From the NCBI GenBank assembly GCA_947470805.1, contig CANIVU010000038.1, positions 1 to 64,000 on the forward strand: DNA of 64,000 nucleotides, written 5' to 3'. The notes beneath the pieces are model-generated. The model was not told the DNA's origin and did not search any database. It saw only the letters and a program-made list of their open reading frames with translations. Below, piece after piece: positions 24,058-33,215 of this stretch; within the stretch, counting starts at the first letter, position 1; each line of letters begins with the position of its first letter. Position numbers and translations under genes: made by a program. The stretch is from Acidobacteriota bacterium (lineage in GTDB: Bacteria > Acidobacteriota > Terriglobia > Bryobacterales > Bryobacteraceae).

Positions 24058-27000
24058 TTAGAAAATAAACTTCACCAGGAAACGGCCGGCGAAGCCAGGG
24101 TTGAAGATATCGGCCTGGCCGAACTGCGGGGCGAGGGAGAGGGCCCGGCCGTCGGTGGTGGCCGCGAGGAGCGCGTTGGGATCGTAGCCCTTCAGCAGGT
24201 CGACCTTGGAGAGATCGATAGCGGCGGAGGGGCGGCGTTCGCGATTAATGGACGAGTAGATACTGCGGGCCGTCTTCTGGTTGAAGAGGTTCTGCATGTT
24301 GAACTCGAAGCGGATGCGCTTGCCTTCGCCCATTTTCACTTCGTGGGCGATCATGAGATCCGTTTGGTTGTAGACGGGCGTGCGGCCGAGGTCGCCGCGG
24401 CCGAAGGCGAAGACGCCGACATTGTTCTGGGTTTGGAAGTTCGTCGTGAGCGGCGTGCCGGAGCCGGCGTAGAAGAAGCCACCGAGCTCGGTGCCGGACT
24501 TGAAGTTATAGCTGCCGAAGAGCTTGGCGACGTGGGGCCGGTCTGTCCCGAGGCGGCCTTCAACGACGTTGCCCTTGGCGTCGAAGAGGATTTCGTCCAG
24601 ATCCCAGGAGCGGTTGGCGTTGCCACCCTGGCGGGCGATGGAGCCGGCCGATTGCTGGGAGGTGGCCGAGGTGCGGTTGGTGGTGGGGCTGGAGATTTCG
24701 TCGGAGTTCGCCAGGCCGGCGTAGTTGCCGTAGAGGCGGCTGTAGACGTAGCTGGCCTGACCGAACCAGCGATTGCTGAAGCGGCGGGAGACGGAGAGTT
24801 CCATGCCGTCGTAGACGCGCTTGGGCTTGGGCATGGGGAAGGGCTTGGTGGCGGTGGAGGGAATCATGATCGTCGAGATTCCTTCGCCGGGATTGCCGTA
24901 GATGTACTTTTCGTCGCCGTTGACGAGGGTGCCGAGATCCTCAATGGTGCGGCGGAGCGAGTTGTGGACGTAGCGGACGGCGAGGACGGTCTGGGGTTGC
25001 AGAGCGTATTCGAAGCCGAGGCTGGTGTTGGACTGGCTCATGGGTTTGAGGTCGGGGTCGACGCCGTTGAAATCGACGAGGCGGCGATCGCGGTAGGAGT
25101 TGGCGACAGCCGGGTTCCAGAGGTCGCGGCCGGGCATGTTGGCGCCGGAGAGGCTGAAGACGTCGGTGGTGTCGAGCGAGCGGTACTTGACGGTGTAGAA
25201 GTCGCCGCCAAAGGAGCCGCGGGCGAGTTCATATTTCGTCCAGTCGTAGAAGAGGCCCCAGGAGCCGTAAACCTTCATGCGGCCATCGCCGAACACGTCG
25301 TAGCTGCCGCCGAGGCGGGGCGCCATCTTCTTTTCGAAGGGGAATTCGAAGGCGTATTCTTTGACGGATCTGCGGAAAGACGGGATCTTTTCGTTTTCGG
25401 TGCGGAGGCCGAGGGAGAGGCTCAACTTTTTGGAGATGCGCCACTGGTCCTGGATGTAGAGATGGGTGATGCCGGCGCCGACGGAGCCGCGGGTGCCGAT
25501 GTCATCGACTTCGTAGTAGCCGTAGGTGCCGCGATCGGTGACGCCGGTGGCGTTGGAGCGGAAGGCGCGGTCCCAATAGACCCACACGAAGCCGCCGCCG
25601 GGGTAGCCGACGTCGACGGAGTTGACGTTGCGCTGGTGGCCGGCGCCGATTTTGAGATTATGCTGGCCGAGGAAGTTGGTGAAGATGGAGTAGTCGGCAC
25701 GGAGGTAGGTGCGGCCGACGGCGTCCTTGAACGTGTTCTGGACGCGGGGGGTGTTGGCGAAGTTGATGCCCTGGCGGAGATTGGCCGGGATATCGAAGGG
25801 GAGGTTGGTGGCGGAGGTCTGGTAGGTGACCGAGGAGAAGGCCGGGACGCCGTTGGTGCGGAAGTTATCAAAGAAATAGCCGCCGCGGAGGGAGAGCAGG
25901 GACGTGTTGGAGAGCTGGATGTTGACGTCGCCGCTATAGGAGGCCTGCGGGTTGGAGAAGCCGCGGGTTTTGTTGGACTGGTTGGAGGCGCGGTTGGCGA
26001 CGGCGGTGTTGGCCTTGCCGTCGTAGCCGGGCAGGGTGCCTTCGCTATAGAAGGGCGAATAGAGCCAGGAGAGGTTGGTGCGGATCTTGCTGGTGACGTC
26101 GTAGGAGAGCTTGTTGAACGCGTTCATGTAGAGGCGTTTTCGGCTGATGGTGTCGGGCTCGGTGCCGTTGTTGAAGAGGTAATCGTTGGCGGAGCGCTGG
26201 AACTGGGGGGAGAAGGCGGTGAAGAAGAAGAGTTTGTTCTTGATGAGATAGCCGCCGAGGGAGCCGCCGAGCTCGTGGGTGTCGTTTTTGTTCTTTTTGT
26301 CCTGGGCGTAGTAGGTGGTTTTGTCGTCGACGGGATCGAGGACGAGGCGCTTCACGGGGGCGGCGCCGAGCTTGTTGCCGAAGAGGAAATAGTGGGCTTC
26401 GCCGTGGAACTGGTTGCCGCCGGACTTGGTGACGGCGTTGACGACGCCACCCAAGGCGCCGCCGTATTCGGCTTCGATGCCGTTGGTTTTAACCTGGACT
26501 TCCTGGATGTGTTCGAAGGCCGCGTTCTGGCGGGACTTGCCATTGACGAGGGAGGTATTGGAGAGGCCGTCGACCATGAAGTTGTTTTCGGCACCGCTGG
26601 TGCCGTTGACCTGGAAGCCGCCTTCGACGTCGCCGGAGTTGGTGAAGGGGGCGAGGAGGATGACGGATTGGAAGGAGCGGCCTTTGGGGACGCGATCGAT
26701 TTCGGCGGCGGTGAGGTTCTGGGCGACAGTGGTGCCGGTGAAGTCGATAACGGGCGGGGCTTCACTGACGGTGACCGACTGTTCGACGGCGCCGATGGTG
26801 AGCGAATTGTTGATGGCGATGGTGCGGCCGACGGGGACGGCGACCTCGGTGATCGTGGTGGTTTGGAAGCCTTTGGCTTCGAGCTTGACGGTGTAACGGC
26901 CGGGCTTGAGTTCGCGGGCGTACCAGACGCCGGCGCTGTCGGAGCGGGCGGCGGTGGACTGGTTGGAGTCCTTGTTGGTGACGGTGACGGCGACGCCGGG

Positions 27001-27117
27001 GAGCACTGCGCCAGAGGCGTCGGTGGTGGTTCCGGTGAGAGTTCCCGTGATTTCCTGTGCGGTGGCAAGCGCTGCGGCTAGTGCCAGCAGCGCGACTGCT
27101 TTTGGGAGTCCTGACAT
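24058..27117 (-). CDS. TonB-dependent receptor, Oar-like (receptor 1)
   Basis: The 1,019-residue protein has a signal peptide (MSGLPKAVALLALAAALATA), then a carboxypeptidase-regulatory-like domain (~22-110: TGTTTDASGAVLPGVAVTVTN). The plug domain follows (~115-235: GFQVNGTSGAENNFMVDGLS, GGVVNAVTKSGGNQFHGEAHY) and then a large outer-membrane barrel ending in phenylalanine (FLVKFIF). These Oar-like receptors are greatly expanded in Acidobacteriota and are thought to import glycans or peptides. No SusD partner is present. It is probably transcribed with the cytochrome/PHM gene downstream. Confidence 0.93.
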   Translation of the reverse strand: MSGLPKAVALLALAAALATAQEITGTLTGTTTDASGAVLPGVAVTVTNKDSNQSTAARSDSAGVWYARELKPGRYTVKLEAKGFQTTTITEVAVPVGRTIAINNSLTIGAVEQSVTVSEAPPVIDFTGTTVAQNLTAAEIDRVPKGRSFQSVILLAPFTNSGDVEGGFQVNGTSGAENNFMVDGLSNTSLVNGKSRQNAAFEHIQEVQVKTNGIEAEYGGALGGVVNAVTKSGGNQFHGEAHYFLFGNKLGAAPVKRLVLDPVDDKTTYYAQDKKNKNDTHELGGSLGGYLIKNKLFFFTAFSPQFQRSANDYLFNNGTEPDTISRKRLYMNAFNKLSYDVTSKIRTNLSWLYSPFYSEGTLPGYDGKANTAVANRASNQSNKTRGFSNPQASYSGDVNIQLSNTSLLSLRGGYFFDNFRTNGVPAFSSVTYQTSATNLPFDIPANLRQGINFANTPRVQNTFKDAVGRTYLRADYSIFTNFLGQHNLKIGAGHQRNVNSVDVGYPGGGFVWVYWDRAFRSNATGVTDRGTYGYYEVDDIGTRGSVGAGITHLYIQDQWRISKKLSLSLGLRTENEKIPSFRRSVKEYAFEFPFEKKMAPRLGGSYDVFGDGRMKVYGSWGLFYDWTKYELARGSFGGDFYTVKYRSLDTTDVFSLSGANMPGRDLWNPAVANSYRDRRLVDFNGVDPDLKPMSQSNTSLGFEYALQPQTVLAVRYVHNSLRRTIEDLGTLVNGDEKYIYGNPGEGISTIMIPSTATKPFPMPKPKRVYDGMELSVSRRFSNRWFGQASYVYSRLYGNYAGLANSDEISSPTTNRTSATSQQSAGSIARQGGNANRSWDLDEILFDAKGNVVEGRLGTDRPHVAKLFGSYNFKSGTELGGFFYAGSGTPLTTNFQTQNNVGVFAFGRGDLGRTPVYNQTDLMIAHEVKMGEGKRIRFEFNMQNLFNQKTARSIYSSINRERRPSAAIDLSKVDLLKGYDPNALLAATTDGRALSLAPQFGQADIFNPGFAGRFLVKFIF

Positions 27118-27274
27118 TGGTTCTTGTTTTCCTTTTTTCGTTCATGGACCCTTTCCCCAATCAAGAGGTATCGACCGGCGCCAGAGACAACCATGGCAAC
27201 CGGAAGGAGTGTCAGAACGAGCAGGAAAACATCTTTCCCAATGTCAGTCAGCTCGGAGACTGTGTGTTTTTACT

Positions 27275-27286
27275 GTGACCCTATCC
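27275..27286 (-). promoter_or_regulatory. Upstream motif shared by both TonB receptors, copy 1
   Basis: GGATAGGGTCAC on the minus strand, 158 bases upstream of receptor 1. The equivalent place before receptor 2 (30619-30630) has GGAAAGGGTCAC, an 11 of 12 match at 148 bases. It may be a promoter element or regulator site common to these receptors. The rest of the 300-base gap shows no gene. Confidence 0.4.
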
Positions 27287-27350
27287 ACCACGCCTGGGAG
27301 GGTGTGGCGGACGCCTTTTTTGACTGTAACAAGAAACGGCAGGGGTGAAA

Positions 27351-27384
27351 AACAGAAACGGCCCCGTGAGGGGCCGTTTCTGTT
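27351..27384 (-). terminator. Terminator downstream of TonB receptor 2
   Basis: AACAGAAACGGCCCC and GGGGCCGTTTCTGTT pair exactly over 15 bases around GTGA. It is 33 bases past the receptor 2 stop, between it and the leader of receptor 1, so the receptors are separate transcripts. Confidence 0.88.
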
Positions 27385-27417
27385 TGTTACGAACTGCGCG
27401 GGTACGTTGGATCTGGT

Positions 27418-30400
27418 TTAGAAGACCAAGCGGACGCCGAGACGAACCTCGCGGGGGCTCTGGTAGCTGATCGGCCGATTGAAGATCGGGTTGTAAAAGA
27501 TACCGGGAGTCGGATTCGAGGGGTTGACGAGTTTATTAATGTCGTAACCGGAGAAGAAGGTCTTCAGCGGCAACGTCGATTCCGTCAAAGCGCCGGAGCG
27601 GTTGATGGCGTTGTTGATGTTGGTCACCGAGGCGGTGTTGAACAGGTTGATCACATTGATTTCCGGAGTGATGGAAACGCGCTCGCCCACTTTGTAGGTG
27701 TGGCGGGCGGTGATGTCGGTCTGGATGTAGGCGGGCGAACGGCCGAGATCGCCGCGGCCACCGGGGAACGTCGGCGCCGACAGGTAGATGACCTGCGTCG
27801 TAAACGGCGTGCCGGAGAGCATGGACTGATTGAGGCCGATGTTCGTGGTTCCGAACTTGCCCCACTTGAGGTCATGGCTGGCGAAGAACGTAAAGGCGTT
27901 CGGACGATCCGTCGCGAGACGGCCAACCGAGTTCGAGCCCTTCGAATCGAAGTAGTAGTAGGGCAGATCGAATGCGCGGGAAACACCCGGATCGGAGCGG
28001 CCGTTTTCGTCGGAGTTGGCGGTGCCGGAGTAGTTACCGTACAAGCGGCTATAGGTGTAGCTGGCCAACATGTAGGTGTTCTTCATGACCTGACCCTGAA
28101 CGCGGAATTCCAGGCCATCGTAATCGCGAATTGCCGGGGGAACCAGGAACTCGCCATTGGGCGCCTTGCCGGCGTAGACCGACTTGGGGTCACGCGTCTG
28201 TCCGAAACCGGGGTTGCCGATGAGGTAGACTTCGCTGCCATCGGTGTCGAGAACGCCGATGTCTTCGATGACCTTCAAGAGGCGCTTGCGGCTGTAACGG
28301 ATCGTGCCGGTGATGCGGTTGTTGAAGGCATGATCGAGACGGACGGTGACTTCGCGCTGGGTATAGGGCTTGATGTCGGGATCGACACCTTCGATTTCGC
28401 CAGCGGCGTTGATCGGGATGGAGCGGTTGTTGAAGCTGGTGATGAGAGCTCCCGCCGCGCCCGGGGTGCCACGGCCGAGGCTGAGAACGTTGGGGTTGTC
28501 CAACTTGTAGACATGGCTCCACCAGTAATCGCCACCGAAGCTGCCGCGGGCCAGTTCGTACTTCATGACGTCGTAGTAGAGGCCGAAGGAGCCGGAGAGC
28601 TTCCACTTGCCGTCACCCTTGATGTCCCAGGCACCACCGAGGCGCGGAGCCACTTTGCTGAACCAGTCAAAGGAGACCGGGTTGGCAATCTTCTTGCCGT
28701 TGAATTCCGGGGTGTAGGGCGGGAGGAATTCGTTCTCCAACCGGACACCGAGGTTCAGGGTGACGCGCTTGTTGACGCGCCAGCTGTCGGTGACATAGAG
28801 GCCCTGGTTGCGGCCGGTGACGCCGTTGTTCAAACGGACGCCGTCCTGCCAGATGTAGTAGCCGAGAGCGCCGCGCTGATTGTTGATCGGACCGCGGCTG
28901 AAGGCCTCACCCCAGTAGACCTGGAAGCGGCCGTTGGTGAAGTCGGACTGAACCTGGTTGCCCAAGCGGTTGAGCAGGTAGCCGAACTTCAGGGTGTGCG
29001 AACCGGCGATGTAGGAGAAGTCCAAGTAGACGTTGTGACGGTTGGTCACATCGTACTGGGTGCCCAGGGTGCTGCTGACGTTGGTGAAGCCAGCGCCACC
29101 GGGGGTGGGAACGCCAGCCGGAGCTGCCGTCTGATAGGAGATGAACGGCAGACCGGACAAGCCGTAGTTGAAGAGCTTGTCATTCTGGTAGCGGTAGCCG
29201 TAACGGGCGCTGACCAGGAACCGCGGTGTGAAGGTGTAGGTGGCCGAGGCGCTGTACTGCTGAGACGGCTGGAAGCCGCCCTGGACAGTAAGGTTGTTCG
29301 TCGGAGCGGCCAAGCGGATGTCCTGGCTGGGCAGGTTGCCGCCTTGCACTTTCACGGGGCTCCAGATCCAGGAGGTGTTGACCTGGAGTTTGGACAGGGG
29401 GTTGTAATCGACACGAACGAGCCCGAAGTGCTGGGTTGTCTTCTGGTTGAAAGACCGGGTCCCGGAGGCATAGTCAATGATGCGATCCCGGTTGGTGAAC
29501 TGGGGCATGTAGCCGAGGTTAAAGAACAAGCGGTTCTTCACAATCGGTCCGCCGAGGGTAAAGCCCGGATAGCGATTGCTGTATTCGTCTTCTTTCGGAG
29601 CGAAGAAGTCAGGCAGATTCGCGTTCGAAGGAAGGAGCTTCCAGAAGCCGCGCGGACGGGGGTTCAGATCGCTGTTCGTAAACTGATACAGCACCTGTCC
29701 GTGCCACTGGTCGGTTCCGGCCTTGGTGGCGACGTTGACAACGCCGCCGGTGGCACCGCCGGTGTCGGAATCCATACCAGCGCTCTTCACCTGCACATCG
29801 GAGATGAATTCGAAGGGGATAGCGCTGTTGGTGCGGAGGGTACCGCGGCGAACGTCGGAGACGTCGACCCCGTCGATGATGAAGCTGTTCTCCGAACCGG
29901 ACGCACCATCCACCTGAATACCAGTGGTGCGGCTATCGTTGCCCGCGCCGGTGGTGCTGGAGGCTTTCGGTTCGATGCGAACGCCGGGAGCCATGGTCAG
30001 AATCGACTCAAAGCTGCGGCTACGCGGAATGTTGTTAAAGACTTCAGAAGTGATGTTGATCGCGGTACGGCTGGAGGTGGGATCGATAGAGACCGAGCTA
30101 TCGGAAACTTCGATGACTTCAGCAACGGCGCTGATCTTGAGAGAGGGGTTCAGAGTAATTTGCGAACCGAGCTGGACAGAGATGTTGTAGAGCTTGGTGG
30201 TGGCAAAGCCGGTTTTGGCGATGGTGATCACATAGGTACCGATGGGCAGGCGCTGCATAGCGTAGCGACCTTGCGCATCGGATTCCAGTTCAACTGGCCG
30301 GGGCAGGTTGGGGGCGGCGGCGGAAATCTTCGCACCGGGGACGACGGCGCCCGCCTGGTCGAGAATCGTGCCTTGAATGGCGCCATAGTTTTCCTGGGCG

Positions 30401-30471
30401 AGGGCGATACCGACGGTCGTCAGCGAAGCCAGGAGGAGAGTGGCGAGTTTGGATTGCAGGGAAAGCTTCAT
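27418..30471 (-). CDS. TonB-dependent receptor, Oar-like (receptor 2)
   Basis: From the ATG ending at 30471 the protein has 1,017 residues; AAGGGGGCG is the ribosome-binding site just upstream. It has a signal peptide (LATLLLASLTTVGIALA), a carboxypeptidase-regulatory-like domain (~30-115: GTILDQAGAVVPGAKI), a plug (VDGASGSENSFIIDGVDVSD, TGGVVNVATKAGTDQWHG) and a beta barrel ending EVRLGVRLVF. It is a paralogue of receptor 1 with the same domain order. The ligand is unknown. Upstream lies a 405-base gap with a copy of the shared GGAWAGGGTCAC motif. Confidence 0.93.
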   Translation of the reverse strand: MKLSLQSKLATLLLASLTTVGIALAQENYGAIQGTILDQAGAVVPGAKISAAAPNLPRPVELESDAQGRYAMQRLPIGTYVITIAKTGFATTKLYNISVQLGSQITLNPSLKISAVAEVIEVSDSSVSIDPTSSRTAINITSEVFNNIPRSRSFESILTMAPGVRIEPKASSTTGAGNDSRTTGIQVDGASGSENSFIIDGVDVSDVRRGTLRTNSAIPFEFISDVQVKSAGMDSDTGGATGGVVNVATKAGTDQWHGQVLYQFTNSDLNPRPRGFWKLLPSNANLPDFFAPKEDEYSNRYPGFTLGGPIVKNRLFFNLGYMPQFTNRDRIIDYASGTRSFNQKTTQHFGLVRVDYNPLSKLQVNTSWIWSPVKVQGGNLPSQDIRLAAPTNNLTVQGGFQPSQQYSASATYTFTPRFLVSARYGYRYQNDKLFNYGLSGLPFISYQTAAPAGVPTPGGAGFTNVSSTLGTQYDVTNRHNVYLDFSYIAGSHTLKFGYLLNRLGNQVQSDFTNGRFQVYWGEAFSRGPINNQRGALGYYIWQDGVRLNNGVTGRNQGLYVTDSWRVNKRVTLNLGVRLENEFLPPYTPEFNGKKIANPVSFDWFSKVAPRLGGAWDIKGDGKWKLSGSFGLYYDVMKYELARGSFGGDYWWSHVYKLDNPNVLSLGRGTPGAAGALITSFNNRSIPINAAGEIEGVDPDIKPYTQREVTVRLDHAFNNRITGTIRYSRKRLLKVIEDIGVLDTDGSEVYLIGNPGFGQTRDPKSVYAGKAPNGEFLVPPAIRDYDGLEFRVQGQVMKNTYMLASYTYSRLYGNYSGTANSDENGRSDPGVSRAFDLPYYYFDSKGSNSVGRLATDRPNAFTFFASHDLKWGKFGTTNIGLNQSMLSGTPFTTQVIYLSAPTFPGGRGDLGRSPAYIQTDITARHTYKVGERVSITPEINVINLFNTASVTNINNAINRSGALTESTLPLKTFFSGYDINKLVNPSNPTPGIFYNPIFNRPISYQSPREVRLGVRLVF

Positions 30472-30618
30472 TTCGCCCCCTTGTTTGTTTGCTTGAGACC
30501 GGAAGTTTCCATTGCGGTAACGGTTGTGATGCAACCTGCCAGCAAGGAGGACCCGGGGAGAGTTCGCGCGGCAAAGCCCGCGAACCGGCCGCTAGAGCGG
30601 CGGAGGTTCGAATCCATA

Positions 30619-30630
30619 GTGACCCTTTCC
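30619..30630 (-). promoter_or_regulatory. Upstream motif shared by both TonB receptors, copy 2
   Basis: GGAAAGGGTCAC on the minus strand, 148 bases before receptor 2. See copy 1 at 27275-27286. The surrounding gap (30472-30876) also holds a hairpin CTGCCTTC / GAAGGCAG at 30662-30684 but no gene. Confidence 0.4.
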
Positions 30631-30827
30631 CTTATGACTAAAGTATTGACTTTGTACCCAGCTGCCTTCCTGGTGAGAAGGCAGTAATGCGAGACTGCCG
30701 AGTAGCTCTTTGGCGCCCGGTCAGTGAGTGGTATCGGATCGACACAATTCGAACAGCGTCATCCGACTGAAACCACTGGATGCTCTGAGACTACCACGAA
30801 TGGGAGGTGCTTGCGAGTCCCAAACGC

Positions 30828-30859
30828 AAGAAACCGGACCAAATGGTCCGGTTTCTTTT
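30828..30859 (-). terminator. Terminator downstream of the PilZ gene
   Basis: AAGAAACCGGACC and GGTCCGGTTTCTT pair exactly around AAAT, 18 bases past the PilZ stop. The T-run is better on the + strand (TTTCTTTT), but the gene it follows is on the minus strand. Confidence 0.82.
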
Positions 30860-30876
30860 GGGATCGTGAAGGGGGG

Positions 30877-31227
30877 CTAGTTGGGCAACTTGCTGGAGGT
30901 ACGGAACTCGTACTGCTGGATTTCGATGGCGGCCTGGCCCCCTTCGAAACGGATGACAAGGCCCCGGGCGACCAGCTTGAGGGGCGTCGTGTTATTCAGT
31001 TGGGCCGGCCAACTGATGGCCAGTTCCAGGCGGCGACCGGGAATCAGCATATGTTCGCTGGTAAAAAGAATCCCGTTGCTGCTCATGTTTACGGTGTGGC
31101 CGATGCCGGCCTCGTCGGTGCTCTTTTTGCTGAGCACCTTGTATCGTACTTCGCGTTCAATTGGAAAACGATCCGCGCCGCGTCTATCTCTGCTGTTTTG
31201 TGTGTTGTTCTGCGTGTCCATATGCAA
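30877..31227 (-). CDS. PilZ domain protein
   Basis: The 116-residue protein is a single PilZ domain, a receptor for cyclic di-GMP. The two binding motifs are present: RxxxR as R16-GAD-R20 near the N-terminus, and the [D/N]xSxxG motif as NMSSNG. YKVLSKKSTDEAGIGHT links them. No other domain is fused, so it should act by contacting a partner protein. It is a monocistronic unit; no cyclase or phosphodiesterase is in the window. Confidence 0.85.
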   Translation of the reverse strand: MHMDTQNNTQNSRDRRGADRFPIEREVRYKVLSKKSTDEAGIGHTVNMSSNGILFTSEHMLIPGRRLELAISWPAQLNNTTPLKLVARGLVIRFEGGQAAIEIQQYEFRTSSKLPN

Positions 31228-31495
31228 TGGGAACCCTCAAACGTCTCGCTCCGTGTCTCCGGAGTTTGTTGCAGCGTCCCCTTGGGTCAACCTGTCGGGC
31301 CAACGTGGTGACTGCTCTCATCTAGATTGCAATTGTGTGAGTGCAGCAACAATAGAACAGGCGGTTCATTCGCCGGTAGTACTAAGGCCCAAACGATCCG
31401 GTACGGACCGCAAGTACTCAGGTGAGTCTCACGCAAACGGGGGGATTACGTAGCCCCTCATCGTACACGGCGTAGAGCGTGGCATACTGACCCGT

Positions 31496-31915
31496 ATGAG
31501 ACTGCTACTAACGATGTTGCTCCTCCTTTCTGCTTCCGCGTTTGCGGAGAAAAAGCCGATCTATCCGCCGGGGCAGAAGCCGGGCGGGAATTTTTCGCCG
31601 GCGATCCTGTCCGATGGAACCTTGTACGTCTCTGGCCAGGTGGGCCGCGACAAGGACGGGAACTACCCGGAGAAGTTCGAAGACGAAGTGAAGTATGCGC
31701 TCGACGCGATTGCCGACACGATGAAGGCGGCCGGGTTCACGTTCAAGGACGCGGTGGCGGTGCAGGTGTATTTGACCGATATGGAGTTGTTCGCGCGGAT
31801 GAACACGGTTTACACGAGCGTGATTCCGGAACCGCGGCCGGCGCGGACGACGGTGGGCGTTTCGAAGCTGGTGGGCAAGGCGCGGATCGAAATTACTGTT
31901 ACTGCCCGGAAGTAG
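31496..31915 (+). CDS. RidA family protein with signal peptide
   Basis: The 139-residue protein has a signal peptide (MRLLLTMLLLLSASAFA) followed by a full RidA/YjgF domain: LYVSGQVGRDKDG, ALDAIADTMKAAGFTFKDAVAVQVYLTDM, PARTTVGVSKLVGKARIEIT. The substrate-binding Arg is in the PARTTVGV strand. Classic RidA hydrolyses reactive enamine/imine intermediates in the cytoplasm; this one should be exported, so its role may differ. It overlaps the convergent rarA gene by 17 bases. Confidence 0.87.
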   Translation: MRLLLTMLLLLSASAFAEKKPIYPPGQKPGGNFSPAILSDGTLYVSGQVGRDKDGNYPEKFEDEVKYALDAIADTMKAAGFTFKDAVAVQVYLTDMELFARMNTVYTSVIPEPRPARTTVGVSKLVGKARIEITVTARK

Positions 31916-33215
31916 TTTTTTTGTAGAACTCTTTTTTAGCGTCGCGGATCGCCGTTAGTTTTTCGGCGATTCGCGGCTCCACGCCGCGGTCGGTGGGTTG
32001 GTAGAACTCCGTGCCGGCGAGGCCTTCGGGGAGGCACTCCATGCCGGTGATAGCGCCGCCGTAGTCGTGGGCGTGGCGGTAACCTTCGCCGTAGCCCCAC
32101 TGCTTCATGTGTTTGGTGGCGGCGTTGCGCAGGTGCATGGGGACGGGTTCGGCAGCGTGGGACTGGGTGGCGTCGCGGGCTACTTTGAGGGCTTTGTAGG
32201 CGGCGTCGGACTTGGGGGCGAGGCTCAGGTAGAGCGCGCATTGGGCAAGGGCTTGATCGCCTTCGGGGATGCCGAGGAAGTGCACGGTCTGCATGCAGGC
32301 GATGGCCTGTTCGACGGCACGGGGGTCGGCCATGCCGATGTCTTCGACGGCCATGCGGACGAGGCGGCGGACGATGTACATGCGGTCTTCGCCGGCCTCG
32401 ATCATGCGGGCGAGCCAGTAGAGGGCGCCGTCGGCGTCGGAGGCGCGGACCGATTTATGGAGCGCGGAGATGATGTTGTAGTGCTCTTCGCCGCCTTTGT
32501 CGTAGAGGAGCGACTTGCGGGTGATGATTTCGCCGAGGGTTTCCTGGGTGATGGCGCCGTTGTCGGCCGAGGATGCGGCCAGTTCGAGGAGGTTGTAGGC
32601 GCTGCGGGCGTCGCCGTTGGCGAAGATGGCGAGTTGTTCGAGGTGGGCGGGGTCGCAAGTGGCTTCCAGTTCCTCCAGGCCTTTGGTGAGGAGGGCGACG
32701 AGGTCCTTTGTTTCCAGGGCCTTGAGGGCGTACACGCGGGAGCGGGAGAGGAGAGCGGAGTTGACTTCGAAGGACGGATTTTCGGTCGTCGCGCCGATGA
32801 GGATAACGTCGCCTTTTTCGACGTAGGGGAGGAAGGCGTCCTGCTGCGCTTTGTTGAAGCGGTGGATTTCGTCGACGAATAGTACTGTTCGGCGGCCCAT
32901 GCGGCGGGTCTGTTCGGCGCGGGCCATGACCTCCTTTATCTCCTTCATGCCGGCGAGGACGGCGGAGAAGGGGACAAATTCGGCTTTGGTGGTTTGGGCG
33001 ATGATGGTGGCGAGCGACGTTTTGCCGACGCCGGGCGGGCCCCAGAGGATGAGACTGGAGAGGTGATCGCTTTCAATGGCGCGGCGGAGCGGTTTCCCTT
33101 TGCCGAGGATGTGTTCCTGGCCGATGAAATCATCGAGCGATTTCGGGCGGAGCCGTTCGGCGAGGGGGCGCTTGTGCGGGGTTTCGGGGGTGTCTGGGGA
33201 GTCGAACAGGCTCAT
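31899..33215 (-). CDS. rarA: Replication-associated recombination protein RarA (MgsA)
   Basis: The 438-residue AAA+ ATPase has an N-terminal segment RPKSLDDFIGQEHILG, Walker A LILWGPPGVGKTS, Walker B TVLFVDEIHRFNKAQQD and sensor TTENPSFEVNSALLSRSRV. The C-terminal tetramerisation region includes ALYWLARMIEAGEDRMYIVRRL. It acts at stalled replication forks and binds SSB. The stop overlaps the RidA gene, and its start overlaps the upstream methyltransferase gene by 4 bases (ATGA), so these two are an operon. Confidence 0.95.
   Translation of the reverse strand: MSLFDSPDTPETPHKRPLAERLRPKSLDDFIGQEHILGKGKPLRRAIESDHLSSLILWGPPGVGKTSLATIIAQTTKAEFVPFSAVLAGMKEIKEVMARAEQTRRMGRRTVLFVDEIHRFNKAQQDAFLPYVEKGDVILIGATTENPSFEVNSALLSRSRVYALKALETKDLVALLTKGLEELEATCDPAHLEQLAIFANGDARSAYNLLELAASSADNGAITQETLGEIITRKSLLYDKGGEEHYNIISALHKSVRASDADGALYWLARMIEAGEDRMYIVRRLVRMAVEDIGMADPRAVEQAIACMQTVHFLGIPEGDQALAQCALYLSLAPKSDAAYKALKVARDATQSHAAEPVPMHLRNAATKHMKQWGYGEGYRHAHDYGGAITGMECLPEGLAGTEFYQPTDRGVEPRIAEKLTAIRDAKKEFYKKTTSGQ

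Noticed and set aside
24034-27081. A 1,015-codon open frame antisense to TonB receptor 1
   Set aside because: It is the mirror of a real, motif-rich gene. High GC leaves antisense frames open; the product is Gly/Ala/Val/Glu low-complexity without family motifs.
30590-30620. GGAGGTTCGAATCC, like a tRNA T-arm
   Set aside because: The T stem cannot close (GGAGG faces CCATA), and no acceptor, D or anticodon arms fit around it.
27700-30687. A 995-codon open frame antisense to TonB receptor 2
   Set aside because: Same reason: the opposite strand holds a full receptor with signal peptide, plug and barrel, and the antisense product has no recognisable motif.
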